Shown piece after piece: positions 41,101 through 50,147 of a DNA stretch of 64,000 nt. A program made the translations under genes and the position numbers. Source of the DNA: Eukaryota sp. TZLM1-RC (Eukaryota > Metamonada: BaSk clade). Every line of letters begins with the position of its first letter. The stretch's first letter is position 1. The notes below the pieces were generated by a model, which did no database searches, was not told the DNA's origin, and saw nothing but the letters and a program-made list of their open reading frames with translations. The DNA lies in contig JAUPSS010000006.1 of assembly GCA_040285825.1 (NCBI GenBank), forward strand, positions 124,001 to 188,000, read 5' to 3'.

Positions 41101-43836
41101 AATTTAGCTCCTCTATTCTCTTCTTTTTTGACATTTCGAGTGGATTTGCGTCGTTCTCTGAGGACTAGGTTTGTCCGAATGTGCTCAAATACAGAAACTT
41201 CTATCCTACCCCACACACCGGAGGCGGTCGCGTCATCAGGTCAAAATTCACCATTTTCTGTAACTTTCTCGGAAGGTTTGGTGGCTGAAATGGGAGATTC
41301 TTATGCCAAAATTATGGTTAATGAAGCTTTGCCCTTGTTTACTAGGTACGCAATAATACTAACTACTCAAATAGGATTTGATGGGATTGGTAATTTATGG
41401 GAGGAGCTCAAAAATCAGCTCAAAAATGAATATGGTGACGTGTTGGTGACGTCATCTGATTCTGGGTTGGAGATCAAGAATCCAATTATTTTACCTACAG
41501 TGTTTGAAATTTTGAAATTTTCACGTGAAGAAACCACCAGCTCAGCATTAGATCAACTTTCTCTAATTTTCAACACTCTAAATTCCACAATTTCGTGCAT
41601 TCAACATGAAATTCTCTCAATTTACCTCAATTCAAACACAAATTCCCTCGCCAACATGCTCACTGATTCAGATTTTGTTGAAGTATTATTTCGTGATTTA
41701 CTATTTTTTATTAAATCTACTTTAAGTAAGGATGGAGATTTGACTGAAAACATTTGCTTAACTGATGATTTGAAACGTTATAGACTTTTGGCGTTATTGA
41801 GGACGGTGCTGACGTCATCAAAACAACGAAAAGGAAAGAAGGAACCAATCAAAATGATGGAGAGGTTATTAACCCAGTCATTTCATCAATCAAACCACGT
41901 TTTTGATTACGTTACGGGATCCTATTTTGATAGATGGAGAATTTTTAATTTTTTCTATTCCCAAAAAGGACCATTACGAGCGTTGACTTCTGCAGAATTC
42001 ACAGCAATTAGTCTTAAAAGTCAAGAATTTTCAAATGATTTGGATGAATTAAATTCTTATTTTGAAGTTTATGTCAGTTGGTTCATATCCAAAACATTGA
42101 AAAATTTAATAAACGACCATGTTGACTTTGATGATGCAACTCTTTTTTCCAATCAAAAAGAGTTGTTATCACGTGCCTTTTTGAGCTCTTTATTGAGCGA
42201 GTACAAGACGAAATTAGACCGAGTATTGGAGAATAAGGTTTCAACTCAAAATTCCCCAAATTCTGTTGTTCCAGTGGCTAATTTCCAGCAGGAGCTCATA
42301 AATAGTTCAAAATTCTTGACTATTGAAGACTTTCACGTGCTTGAATACGCAACTCAGATTTCTGGACTCAATTCAATCAAAAATTTGATTGATCCTGCTG
42401 ATCCTCAGTCAAGATTAGTCGTTGTTCCTGAAAATCTGGTAACTGAATTGATAAATCACCTATCAGAAAACGTAAGTGAATGGAAGTCTTCAGAAGTCAC
42501 TCAACTTTATGATCTGAACAGGTCATTAGTCACAAATTTTGAACAGCGCGAGTTACAGTTGCAAAATCAACAAAAGTCATTATCAAATTTGATTGATACG
42601 GTCAATAATCAGGTTGATGTTTTGGCAAGTACTAAATTGACTGACACTACTTTTGAATTACTACTTGAAAATGACCTTCTTCGACATCAATATAGGCAAC
42701 TAGAACAATCAGTGACGTCACTTGAGAAGAAAATCAGAGAAAAAGTCTTGAAAAGTCTTGGTGATGAAATCGAAGGTTATAAAGAATCGATTGAAAAGTT
42801 GACTTTTAAATTAAAGGAAGCCAAAGTAGAATCACAAGATAAACTAGAAAAAGCTCTTTTGGATACTCGAAGTGAAGCTTTGAAATCATTAGCCTCTTCT
42901 CAAACAATTACCAATCAATCAATCAAAAATCATGTCATGAAAACTGCTGGGGATGCTGAAAAATTATCAAATTTGACTGAGGAAGTTCAGTCATTGAAGA
43001 AAACTATTGAAAAATTAAAGTTTTTTCACCGGTTACATCAGTCGAGCCACAGTAACCAATTGACTCAGGAAATCAACTCTCTGCGTCAGGAAAACGAAAT
43101 TTTAAAAGAAGAGCTCGCCACTAGCTCAAATAGAGCAACATCAAGAGAAGACATGCTGAGATCAAAAATTTCGGATTTGCAAAAACAACTTTCTTTATCA
43201 AAAACTGAAGTTGAATCAATTTCACGAATGTCAAAACAAGCAGAAGACTTAAAGGAAAAATTCCTACGACAGCGAATCATTGCTACCAGAAAAGTACAAG
43301 ATTTAGAAAAAACACTTGCTCAAACAAGAGGTGGATACGATTCTGCTGATATTGCTGTTTTGAAGAAGGAATTGAGTGAGTTGAGGGAGGAAAAGCATAA
43401 GAGGCAGTTACAAGATACCAGAGCTTCTCCTGCTTCTAGTTCAAAATTAGAAAAAGAAGTTACGAGACTCAGAAGAATTTTGGAGAATGAGCGTTCTGTC
43501 AAACGTGATTTGATGGTTAAAATTGAAGAATTAAAAAGCTCAACCGAGTATTCACACGATAATTGTATTTCAAAGAACAGCTATGATGCTTTGCTTGAAG
43601 AAAACAAGACATTGCGAAAAGCACTTTCCTCCTTAGATCACAGTAGGACTCCTTTTGCTTCTTCTCCGATTTCTGAAACACCTTCAGGTGAAGTCAATTC
43701 TAGAGGTTCAATTGATAGTCCTTACATTGCTGCAACTCCTTATTTGGCAAGGTCTTCTCCAGTAGCGAGTTCGCCTTTTTCTAGGTCAAAGAGTAAGTCG
43801 AGACCAAATACGGCAACCAGGAAGGGGTTTGATTAA
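38143..43836 (+). CDS. Large coiled-coil protein, 1,897 aa
   Basis: One uninterrupted frame of 5.7 kb, the longest gene here. No enzyme motif recognised. The N-terminal ~1,400 residues are mostly helical, with Ser- and Leu-rich stretches and two Asn-Pro stretches from CCCTAA-type repeats (about residues 166-178 and 753-760). Around residue 1506 a conserved-looking block (LLENDLLRHQYRQLEQ) opens a long coiled coil to about 1830 (EIEGYKESIEKLTFKLKEAK, KKELSELREEKHKRQLQ). The end is Ser/Pro/Arg-rich (SPFSRSKSKSRPNTATRKG). Length and layout suggest a cytoskeletal or ciliary structural protein; resemblance to CCDC162-like proteins is only a guess. No introns are needed. Confidence 0.75.
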   Translation: MSTSTLFSLSYEELLSRLKSLSDHASTLKSKFEVENISTSDIEIIDMDNIQSQLTDFLSSSHNIPTKTLTNPTHPPPFVTSLKTQLDSLVPSSTSSLLTVSKSLLQNYLANLQHYHHLLSHRLSLLSTCSMSPSLRKQSELILTDSLHENISLQSTTTDLISSLNTNPNPNTNPNPNLLPSLLLACEILNEDFVGKRFTRFIKPSVEVVKHLDCNSVGLRGEVLLNQVTVKNSSMFEDFSWESELHTLCQVFGYKVDFDTSSDQNDTSSFDCLTEDQLYFEIEKLLPLVLPFQVSFFNQTANQSENDDENQFVLIDGHDVDFEPFFDPIEPILIGNPINFNLYSDDNSPNSFINSPSIVFKSELKTLKCSHYSVLMNRFRKTTTLSRNVSLKSVLSSSLISSSQLPSGDQESCQNITDKQNRKFFCFLTLRHLSLISTRVNMISILNIMIYYKIFCSSIVNSSPCEYKLVNISDEFLINLYKKLNPNSKEPPDVNLLHNLVPVKYMVQNSTNHYVIFKESFELLEKLEKRIVDVAFNSYYSNFDDIVDDVTQSHSTETDALAVFSGCYKAEALHLESLFKFISLLITLISHSDHSNKVKITRQVVQSLDHFFSDSFKINSLNCYSLSIIINELISSSIATVFGGAIVDYTYQNSSKVPNFDLLPTAMLPKIEGVNIPNVFEFPVNQFLQSSTINQIIELFPSINSVVSFFTLTHRPTSNSAFLALKAGSLQCVYSSIKSGINDFTNLLKQSSNPDPNPNSDVLHLISDFLSPCFESVNFKNELNLLINDPALETIDISMLKSTADTSLFDNDCAIRVCLNLVDFFQCYDRLLDLYLGNRLSILAHSHQLKYVGKIFEPDTVKLIPIDSPKFHDQPEPIESEDFSLLLDPPDEETIQVEWFSLAYTEVSFSLEPELLSKGIRKVVTGSAIRNIHRVTRLEFGRNCLLNSIILQNAPLVNFLTHKLQNFKKSSQGDQQTRKERLLQMANLAPLFSSFLTFRVDLRRSLRTRFVRMCSNTETSILPHTPEAVASSGQNSPFSVTFSEGLVAEMGDSYAKIMVNEALPLFTRYAIILTTQIGFDGIGNLWEELKNQLKNEYGDVLVTSSDSGLEIKNPIILPTVFEILKFSREETTSSALDQLSLIFNTLNSTISCIQHEILSIYLNSNTNSLANMLTDSDFVEVLFRDLLFFIKSTLSKDGDLTENICLTDDLKRYRLLALLRTVLTSSKQRKGKKEPIKMMERLLTQSFHQSNHVFDYVTGSYFDRWRIFNFFYSQKGPLRALTSAEFTAISLKSQEFSNDLDELNSYFEVYVSWFISKTLKNLINDHVDFDDATLFSNQKELLSRAFLSSLLSEYKTKLDRVLENKVSTQNSPNSVVPVANFQQELINSSKFLTIEDFHVLEYATQISGLNSIKNLIDPADPQSRLVVVPENLVTELINHLSENVSEWKSSEVTQLYDLNRSLVTNFEQRELQLQNQQKSLSNLIDTVNNQVDVLASTKLTDTTFELLLENDLLRHQYRQLEQSVTSLEKKIREKVLKSLGDEIEGYKESIEKLTFKLKEAKVESQDKLEKALLDTRSEALKSLASSQTITNQSIKNHVMKTAGDAEKLSNLTEEVQSLKKTIEKLKFFHRLHQSSHSNQLTQEINSLRQENEILKEELATSSNRATSREDMLRSKISDLQKQLSLSKTEVESISRMSKQAEDLKEKFLRQRIIATRKVQDLEKTLAQTRGGYDSADIAVLKKELSELREEKHKRQLQDTRASPASSSKLEKEVTRLRRILENERSVKRDLMVKIEELKSSTEYSHDNCISKNSYDALLEENKTLRKALSSLDHSRTPFASSPISETPSGEVNSRGSIDSPYIAATPYLARSSPVASSPFSRSKSKSRPNTATRKGFD
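38641..38674 (+). repeat. Telomere-type repeat inside coding sequence
   Basis: aaccctaaccctaacactaa then ccctaatcctaacc, read as NPNPNTNPNPN in the large coiled-coil protein. Confidence 0.9.
40398..40420 (+). repeat. Degenerate telomere-type repeat inside coding sequence
   Basis: aaccctgaccccaaccctaa, read as NPDPNPN. Confidence 0.7.
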
Positions 43837-44414
43837 CATTTGATTGATTGGGTTTTGTCGGGTTATTAAAGTAAGTCTGGTCTTAAATAAATTGTATTTT
43901 TATATTGTGTTTTGCGAATATTTGAAGATTTTTTGTTTCTTTTATTTCATCAAAATTAAATTCTGGTGAAAAGGGAACGACGATTGCCAAAAAATAAATC
44001 ATTAATAAATAAATTTTGCTGAAACTTCTGAATTCTGTTGTCATTAAAATAGAATAATAATGAGTGAGTTTTGAGTAAATGACAATTCATTTTACAAAGC
44101 TTTTTTGCAAAGAATGATTTCTTTCCTTTGCACAACACAGATCCAATCGTTCAATACTCTTCTTCTTATAAAAGGTTTAGAGATGAAGATATAAGATTGA
44201 CGTATTTCGTTTTTTATGAAAGCTTATACCGAGTGCGAACCCGTAAACCTTTATTAACCTACTCACCACTTCTGCTGATAGGATGAGATTATGAAGGAAA
44301 TGAATGTTTGCGAAACACCCAAAAATAGTTTGGAGCTATTGATTTTTGTATCAGCTGTTATTCTTAATTAGTGATTTTTTTAACTGTAATATTTATTGAG
44401 AAAAAAAACTATCT
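43837..44414. other. Intergenic, no gene seen
   Basis: 3' flank of the large gene and the 3' side of a retroelement; nothing else recognised. Confidence 0.4.
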
Positions 44415-45210
44415 ATAATTCAATATCCTCCTAACAAGCTTCATTATTACTAAACCTACTCACAGCATAACGTTTATATTCTACACCAATAGCTAAAAGC
44501 GACTTTGAAATCATTGTTGGAATAGACTTGAAAATGCAAAACACAATTCTATTTAACCAGAAAGTGGACTTCATTGTTTTTCCAGACCTATTCAGTAACA
44601 CCTTTTTGAAGTTTTCAAAAAGGTGCAACCCTGAAGGTCCAATATTGCCAAAAAGAAAAATTGCAAACAGCACAAACTGATATTTCACATGTTCCACTCT
44701 ACCTAACTATGCCAAAGGTTCTTCATATTTTTTTATCTTCTTTTTTTCGGCGTTAGATAACGGCGAATCAGCGGAATACACTAAACGAGTAGCAGAATTT
44801 TTGCAAACATCAACTGAGACAACATCTACAACATTGAGAACACCATCGATCCCTGAAGCTACTAAATCTGCCCTTCTTTGACCAAAGGAATCATCAGTTT
44901 GATATGAAGACAGCTTACGTACTAGTGGCTCAATAAATGCCTCTAAATTGAAACTTTTGCACATGGCATATAATTGATCACGAACTGAGTCATGAACAAT
45001 TGAGCGATAAGTTATAAAATACTTACAGTTTAAAATATGGGAAAGCGTAACAACACTCTTGCAGCGACAAATTAAATCATTTGGTAAAGAAGAAAACATC
45101 TCATTCTCATTGCAGCGGTCCATTGGTGATCATTGAGTAGAAGGCTATAAATGTTGGCAATTTGGGAGATTAGGCAACTTGAGCAACTGTCTTCAAGATC
45201 AATCAAAAAG
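44415..45210 (-). mobile_element. RT retroelement C-terminal copy
   Basis: Minus strand, one frame with a single stop: LICRCKSVVTLSHILNCKYF (finger), YRSIVHDSVRDQLYAMC, FGQRRADLVASGIDGVL then NVVDVVSVDVC, KKYEEPLA, a TAG, RVEHVKYQFVLFAIFLFGNI. The partner copy at 36988-37400 has a different stop (TGA) two codons away, so the original was open here. Confidence 0.88.
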
Positions 45211-46403
45211 TATTATTAAAAAGTTTTATAACATTTGTTATTTTCAAGATTTCTTTAATTTATTTCAAAATACAAAGTATTTGCTGAACATTTTTATCAA
45301 AAAGCATGTTAAATAATTCGGAAAATGGTAATTGACATTGTTGAATAATGTAGCTTATGATTAAGTTGTTCTAAATCAACGGTTTAGTTAAAATAAAACG
45401 AAATAATGAGATTATAGTTGTTTTTTCATTTTTCGGTAACTTGCATGATAAAGGTAATGAGTAATGAATTTATGATAAAGCCTACCAAGACCGTTTCTCG
45501 ATTGACAAAATTATGCAACCTCCAATGCATGGACAGTTGAAAATTGAATGAAGATCACCATCCAATACTTTTAATGTCCCCTGCGCCTTCTCTGAAAGCA
45601 TCAGTTAGGCACATGTAGTGGAACTACACTAATTAGTAAAAGGTAAAAAGTGCATTAATGTAGAGCAATCATTCCCAAGAAATAGAAAACACTTCCCCTC
45701 TACATCATGGTATAATACACTTTTTCAATAACCAAACCTCAGAAGCTACATCTTCAAGGATACATTCATCCCTTACCAATTGATTGTCCACTTCTTCGTA
45801 GATTCTTTGACGAACTTCATCTTCTGAAACCAAAGATGTGCTTCTCGACAATTCACTTGCTTCATGTGCTTTCTCCTCATCAATCGAAGTCAAACTCTAT
45901 CCACAAGAGGGGCAGTTCTTCAACTGAAGACTAACTTTCCATTCCTCTCCACCAACATTTCACATCGTTGTTTTGAATGTACTGTCACCATTTGTGTTGC
46001 TGAAACTACTCTGGACAAAGCTTTGGTCAAGTTTGGCTACTCTGTAACTCATCCATCATTGCAATGGCAAATCGTCTATTCAAGCTTATTACATTTATTA
46101 ATATTGCACTCAGTGAACTGTTGAATCGCTTTTTATGTTTTATAAGGTTGATAAATTTTTGTACAAAGTGGGTAATAAATGTACCTTTATTTCAGTTAAA
46201 ATTGGTGTAAAGTTGATGTTTAAACAAACTAATTCAAAACTTTTATTTATTTTAATATCATTGATCAATTTACAATTCTACTGAAAATTGAACAAGTTTA
46301 AGGTCAAGGCTTTGATTAGTAAGATCATTTTGTTGGAATTGGTGAAAATTGAAAATAAACAATGACTTTACAAAAAATGATTTATAAAACAAATCAAACA
46401 CAA
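45211..46403. other. Intergenic with possible coding relic at 45700-46130
   Basis: Both strands have protein-like readings. Minus 45705-45893: EKAHEASELSRSTSLVSEDE, EVRQRIYEEVDNQLV, no ATG start. Plus 45864-46124: CTVTICVAETTLDKALVKFG. Neither matches a family I know, and they overlap, so I do not call a gene. Confidence 0.3.
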
Positions 46404-47774
46404 TTACTCCACAATATACAATCTGTGATCATGCCGAACAATTACATTTTGTGTACTTGAGTAGCCGAACGCAAAATAAGGATAATAAAAATCTCCATCT
46501 AATCTAGGTAGTTCACCATTTAAATCAATATAACCTGAACCAACCTCCTTCAAATTAATGGTGTAATTAACTAAATCAACAGTGATTTCAATTACATCAC
46601 CTTGTTTCCATTGGGAAGTGGTTCCAGAGGTGTTGAAGGGTTCACCACTACCATTATGACAACCATAGACATCAGAGTGATTGAACCTAGAAGAGTCAAA
46701 CTTTTTCCCAGCAATAACACCAATAGCAAAACCACCATCATCACCTTGATAACGAACCCTCCATTTATGAACACTACCATGCTTCAAGGGTTTATCTCCT
46801 CTAATTTGTTGGTAACCACCACCACCACCACTTTCAGCCACCAAACCATTATCAGAAACAAAAACCTTATCATGCTTAAATTCCTTGGAAAAAACCACAC
46901 CACCAAAAGATTGAGCAACATTACTGGTGGTTTTGGGTTCACCAAACTTAGTGGAATCAACAACATTCATGATTATTTTAGCAATTTCGAGGAATTTACC
47001 CTCAATTCTAGAAATATTATCTTTTGCATCAGAAAAACAGCCTTTGATCTCATTCTTTAAACAAGGAGCAGTTTGGTTGAGGGTAACAGGGTTTCCAGAA
47101 AAAAAGACGTCAGTGGAGCTTGGAACCTTGCAAGAGTCAATGCAAGATTTGAGGGATTCTAGGCAATCGCCGATCGATCGGGAGAGTTGAGATGTGGCTT
47201 CACTGGCTACTTCTTTGGCTTGGCAAAGGCATTGTTCAAGGTCGTTGTTAATGGTGGTAATGGTGGTGGTGTAGGAATCAAGAGCTTCATCGAGAGGGAG
47301 CATATCGCCATGGGAGGAGTGCCCGTCCACAAGACAGCAGTTAACACAAACAGGGATTGAGCACTGCTGACAAAAGTACTCCAAGGGCTTTGTTTTGTGC
47401 TTGGTACACTTCTTGGGGAGAAGGGGACTTTCATGCAGGGGTACAACAGTGTGGGATCGAAACACACCCATTGAGTGGACAATACCTGTACAACTTTGAC
47501 ATAGAGATGATGTACAATCGTGACAGACGACGGCGGCAGGAGCTTCTTCACACCGCTCGCATCGAGGAGGAGAGAGGGACATGTGTTCAATGGCCTCTCT
47601 CAGACTAATGTTCACATGCAAACTCTTTCTCTCGGCAGGACGACGGCATTCAGGACAAGTTTGGCTCTTCTCAAACCATGGACGGAGACATTTGTTAAGA
47701 CAAAAGCTATGTCCACAGGTCAATGAGCAAGGTTCATGCATAGTTTCGTGGCAAATGGAGCATGTGAGGATCAT
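46404..47774 (-). CDS. RING / B-box / coiled-coil / SPRY protein (TRIM-like), 456 aa
   Basis: Paralogue of 31006-32355 with the same order: RING 4-43 (CSICHETM, CGHSFCLNKC, CPEC), first B-box-like segment (CERCEEAPAAVVCHDCTSSL), second B-box (CTKHKTKPLEYFCQQCSIPV), coiled coil, SPRY-like domain (HKWRVRYQG, AIGVIAGKKF, WKQGDVIEITVDLVNYTINL). It differs by a Gly run (AESGGGGGYQQIRG) where the other has AESRVYPFFVCDQPIRG, and by a longer C-terminal loop (FAFGYSSTQNVIVRHDH). The 5' flank is duplicated too. Probable E3 ligase; target unknown. Confidence 0.87.
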   Translation of the reverse strand: MILTCSICHETMHEPCSLTCGHSFCLNKCLRPWFEKSQTCPECRRPAERKSLHVNISLREAIEHMSLSPPRCERCEEAPAAVVCHDCTSSLCQSCTGIVHSMGVFRSHTVVPLHESPLLPKKCTKHKTKPLEYFCQQCSIPVCVNCCLVDGHSSHGDMLPLDEALDSYTTTITTINNDLEQCLCQAKEVASEATSQLSRSIGDCLESLKSCIDSCKVPSSTDVFFSGNPVTLNQTAPCLKNEIKGCFSDAKDNISRIEGKFLEIAKIIMNVVDSTKFGEPKTTSNVAQSFGGVVFSKEFKHDKVFVSDNGLVAESGGGGGYQQIRGDKPLKHGSVHKWRVRYQGDDGGFAIGVIAGKKFDSSRFNHSDVYGCHNGSGEPFNTSGTTSQWKQGDVIEITVDLVNYTINLKEVGSGYIDLNGELPRLDGDFYYPYFAFGYSSTQNVIVRHDHRLYIVE

Positions 47775-48426
47775 GGGGAGAAGGGAAGTGTTTGGTGCTG
47801 TTTTGTTACAGTTTTAGAAAGGTTGCTTGACTTCAAAAGACCAATTGACTGCTATTTTAATTCTGGAACAATTGAATGGGAATTGGCAAGGCCCTTTTGT
47901 CATTCAGCAATGCAGAAGACTTCTCCTTGACTGTTGTTATAGTCCAGCATTGTGAATTTCGTCCTATACAATGTTGCTGCGATATTCTTAAATTGCTATT
48001 GTGTCAAAATAGTAGCACAACTAGTGGGATCAAGTAACGCTTCCACTAGGTTCTGTTGATGGTGTTCATGTTGATTTCATTGTATGGGTGTATAGTTTAA
48101 AAATTGCAATATTTATTGCAAAATTTAATCTTATTGATGACTCAATAGTTTCACAAGATTGTCTTCAACAACACAACAACAATCAATCAAAGCAACCTCA
48201 TAAGTTTTAAATTGTTTTTATAACAAGTGGTGCTTTAAGTTGATCAAACCATCACTTCTCTTTATTATATCAATTTTGATTATAATATGGCAATTCTGCC
48301 ACAAGAAGTGTTGTGGAGGAACCATGATTTTGCATAAACAGTCCTGCTCAAAACAATTTATTACTGAAAACGACTGAATTCTACAAGAAAAACGGAATCT
48401 TTCAGACAAACATCATCAACAACTCA
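47775..48426. other. Upstream region of TRIM-like gene and spacer
   Basis: 47775-48090 matches the upstream regions at 32356-32577 and 32626-32950. The rest is AT-rich with no gene seen. Confidence 0.5.
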
Positions 48427-48627
48427 CTATTGAGGTTTCCATTTTTGGACGAAATTTTCCCTGTGGTTATCGGGATTGAAGATGATATCTTGTCCAATTA
48501 GATTTGGCAAAATGAACTGGAAGTCATTACACTGAAACTTGTTATCACGACTAGAACATGTCGACACGTCATAAATTGCCACGTCACCATTACCAAGCAA
48601 AACGTTGACAGAATCAAAAAACCTCAT
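48427..48627 (-). CDS. Small hypothetical protein, 66 aa
   Basis: ATG at 48627; MRFFDSVNVLLGNGDVAIYD, then CSSRDNKFQCNDFQFILPNL. Soluble, balanced composition, no membrane segment. No family recognised. Its short length and AT-rich surroundings make chance a real alternative. Confidence 0.3.
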   Translation of the reverse strand: MRFFDSVNVLLGNGDVAIYDVSTCSSRDNKFQCNDFQFILPNLIGQDIIFNPDNHRENFVQKWKPQ

Positions 48628-48721
48628 GATAAGTGATATTGCTGCTTCTGGAAAACCAAACTAATATTGAGTCCTGCATAGTATTGCGATTTAAAAGTCC
48701 AAAAAAGGCATAGTCTCCAAA

Positions 48722-49128
48722 TCAAGGAAAATTAAGTGATTGAGGAGGAGGATGAGCTAGAATCGCTAGAGAAAGAGACAGCTTCAGATGGAGAAGAAAT
48801 GTGTATCTGTGAGTGTTCACTTGAGGGTATAAGTGTTTATAAAGCGTTGCAGAAAGATCACAAAGTCGGAAAAGTGAGTCCAATTCAGATGCAGAGGGAA
48901 GGGTTCTTGAACCAAATAGAAAATTGACCACCAGGTGTTGTAGAAAGATGAAGGATTTCTGAAGATGATAAAAGAAACACAACAACAGCAGAATTTCATT
49001 GAAAAGGAGAAGACTCGCAGGTGATTAACACAGCATGATTCATTATTGGAGGGTGTGCTTCTTGTCTTATTGGATTTCTTATTATGCTCAAATTTGAGGA
49101 TCATTACCTTTTTCGATGAGTCTTCCAT
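48722..49128 (-). CDS. Possible short intron-containing gene
   Basis: ATG at 49128 opens MEDSSKKVMILKFEHNKKSN, KTRSTPSNNESCCVN. Downstream the same strand has a protein-like reading LPSASELDSLFRLCDLSATL in another frame and a Ser-rich ending (SEAVSFSSDSSSSSSSIT) in the third. Short introns could join them, but I cannot fix the splice sites. Exon structure unresolved. Confidence 0.2.
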
Positions 49129-49796
49129 ACTTCTATACCACCAAGACTGTTGTTAGGTCATGCACTAAAGGTGCGTTTGGGTTTTGCATTGTAAAATGAA
49201 TTAAACACATTGAATTAATGACAAGCAATGATGCAGGTCTGGAATTTGCTGATGGCATTTGTTTGAACAATTGATGTGTCCTAATAAACAAAGTTGCTTC
49301 TACAATTACAACAAATTTGAAGCAAGATTTATAAAAAAGTAGATGTAGGATCAGGTTCGGACTGCAGATGAGATGACATAAATGAAAGAATCAGGAAAAG
49401 ATCGAGTACTGAGTGAGAAACCTTGACAAAAAAACCACATCTAAATAGAATCGAAAAGTTTGGTTCTTTTAGAAAAGCTGAATGGAGTTTGTGATGTCTG
49501 CATGGAAAGAGTAACAAAATAAAAACGACACGTCAACCGTGATTTTGGTTGTCAGCATGATACACGTCATGAAACGTCATTGTGAAATTAGAGAGACTCT
49601 TCAGTTATCTACAATTAGTTAAAAAATATTAGTTATTAAAAGTTAAAGTAAAATATGCTGCTTTAAAACAAAGGGACTAAAAGAAACTACAAAAACACCC
49701 ATACACTGCACATATACAAAGAACGATAATAAGGATAAAAGGTGAAATAAAGATAAATATAACGGGGCTAAACCAAACCCAAAGTTTAACCCAAAA
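49129..49796. other. Intergenic, no gene seen
   Basis: AT-rich; nothing recognised. Confidence 0.4.
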
Positions 49797-50147
49797 TCAT
49801 GGAGATTTCTGACTCATCTCTGCCTTCTCAACACGTTGAAATAAAGAATTCACCAATAGAGAGGCCTTCTTCATATCATCCTTGTTTGAGAAGAACACCG
49901 CACCCAGACTGTTATGGAATTGATGTGACACTAGAATAAGAGTGCCTTCTGATGATGTAGGTGACATAACAGAGTCGAAATATGTTATAGAATCCCCATG
50001 GTCAGTGAGGTCCGTTGCAAACTTGTGCAAGACTCGAACAAGTGGACAAAGAGAGGATTCACACGTGTCCCACTTGTTTGTTTCAAAGAATAGAGAGTTC
50101 CCCTCAGAGTCCAGAAGGAGAGAACCCTTGTATGATGGAAAACGCAT
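49797..50147 (-). CDS. Hypothetical protein, 116 aa, possible roadblock/longin-like fold
   Basis: ATG at 50147 (MRFPSYKGSLLLDSEGNSLF). The opening reads like a beta hairpin (GSLLLDSEGNSLFF), followed by a helix (PLVRVLHKFATDL), strands (SITYFDSV; GTLILVSHQFHNSLGAVFFS) and a final helix (KKASLLVNSLFQRVEKA). That alternation fits small roadblock- or longin-type trafficking subunits, but no diagnostic motif is present. Codon use is better balanced than the flanks. An upstream short exon is possible, since the frame stays open for 11 codons before the ATG. Confidence 0.5.
   Translation of the reverse strand: MRFPSYKGSLLLDSEGNSLFFETNKWDTCESSLCPLVRVLHKFATDLTDHGDSITYFDSVMSPTSSEGTLILVSHQFHNSLGAVFFSNKDDMKKASLLVNSLFQRVEKAEMSQKSP

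Noticed and set aside
45705-46124. Gene pair on opposite strands at 45.7-46.1 kb
   Set aside because: The two readings overlap, one lacks an ATG, neither matches a family; recorded only as a possible relic.
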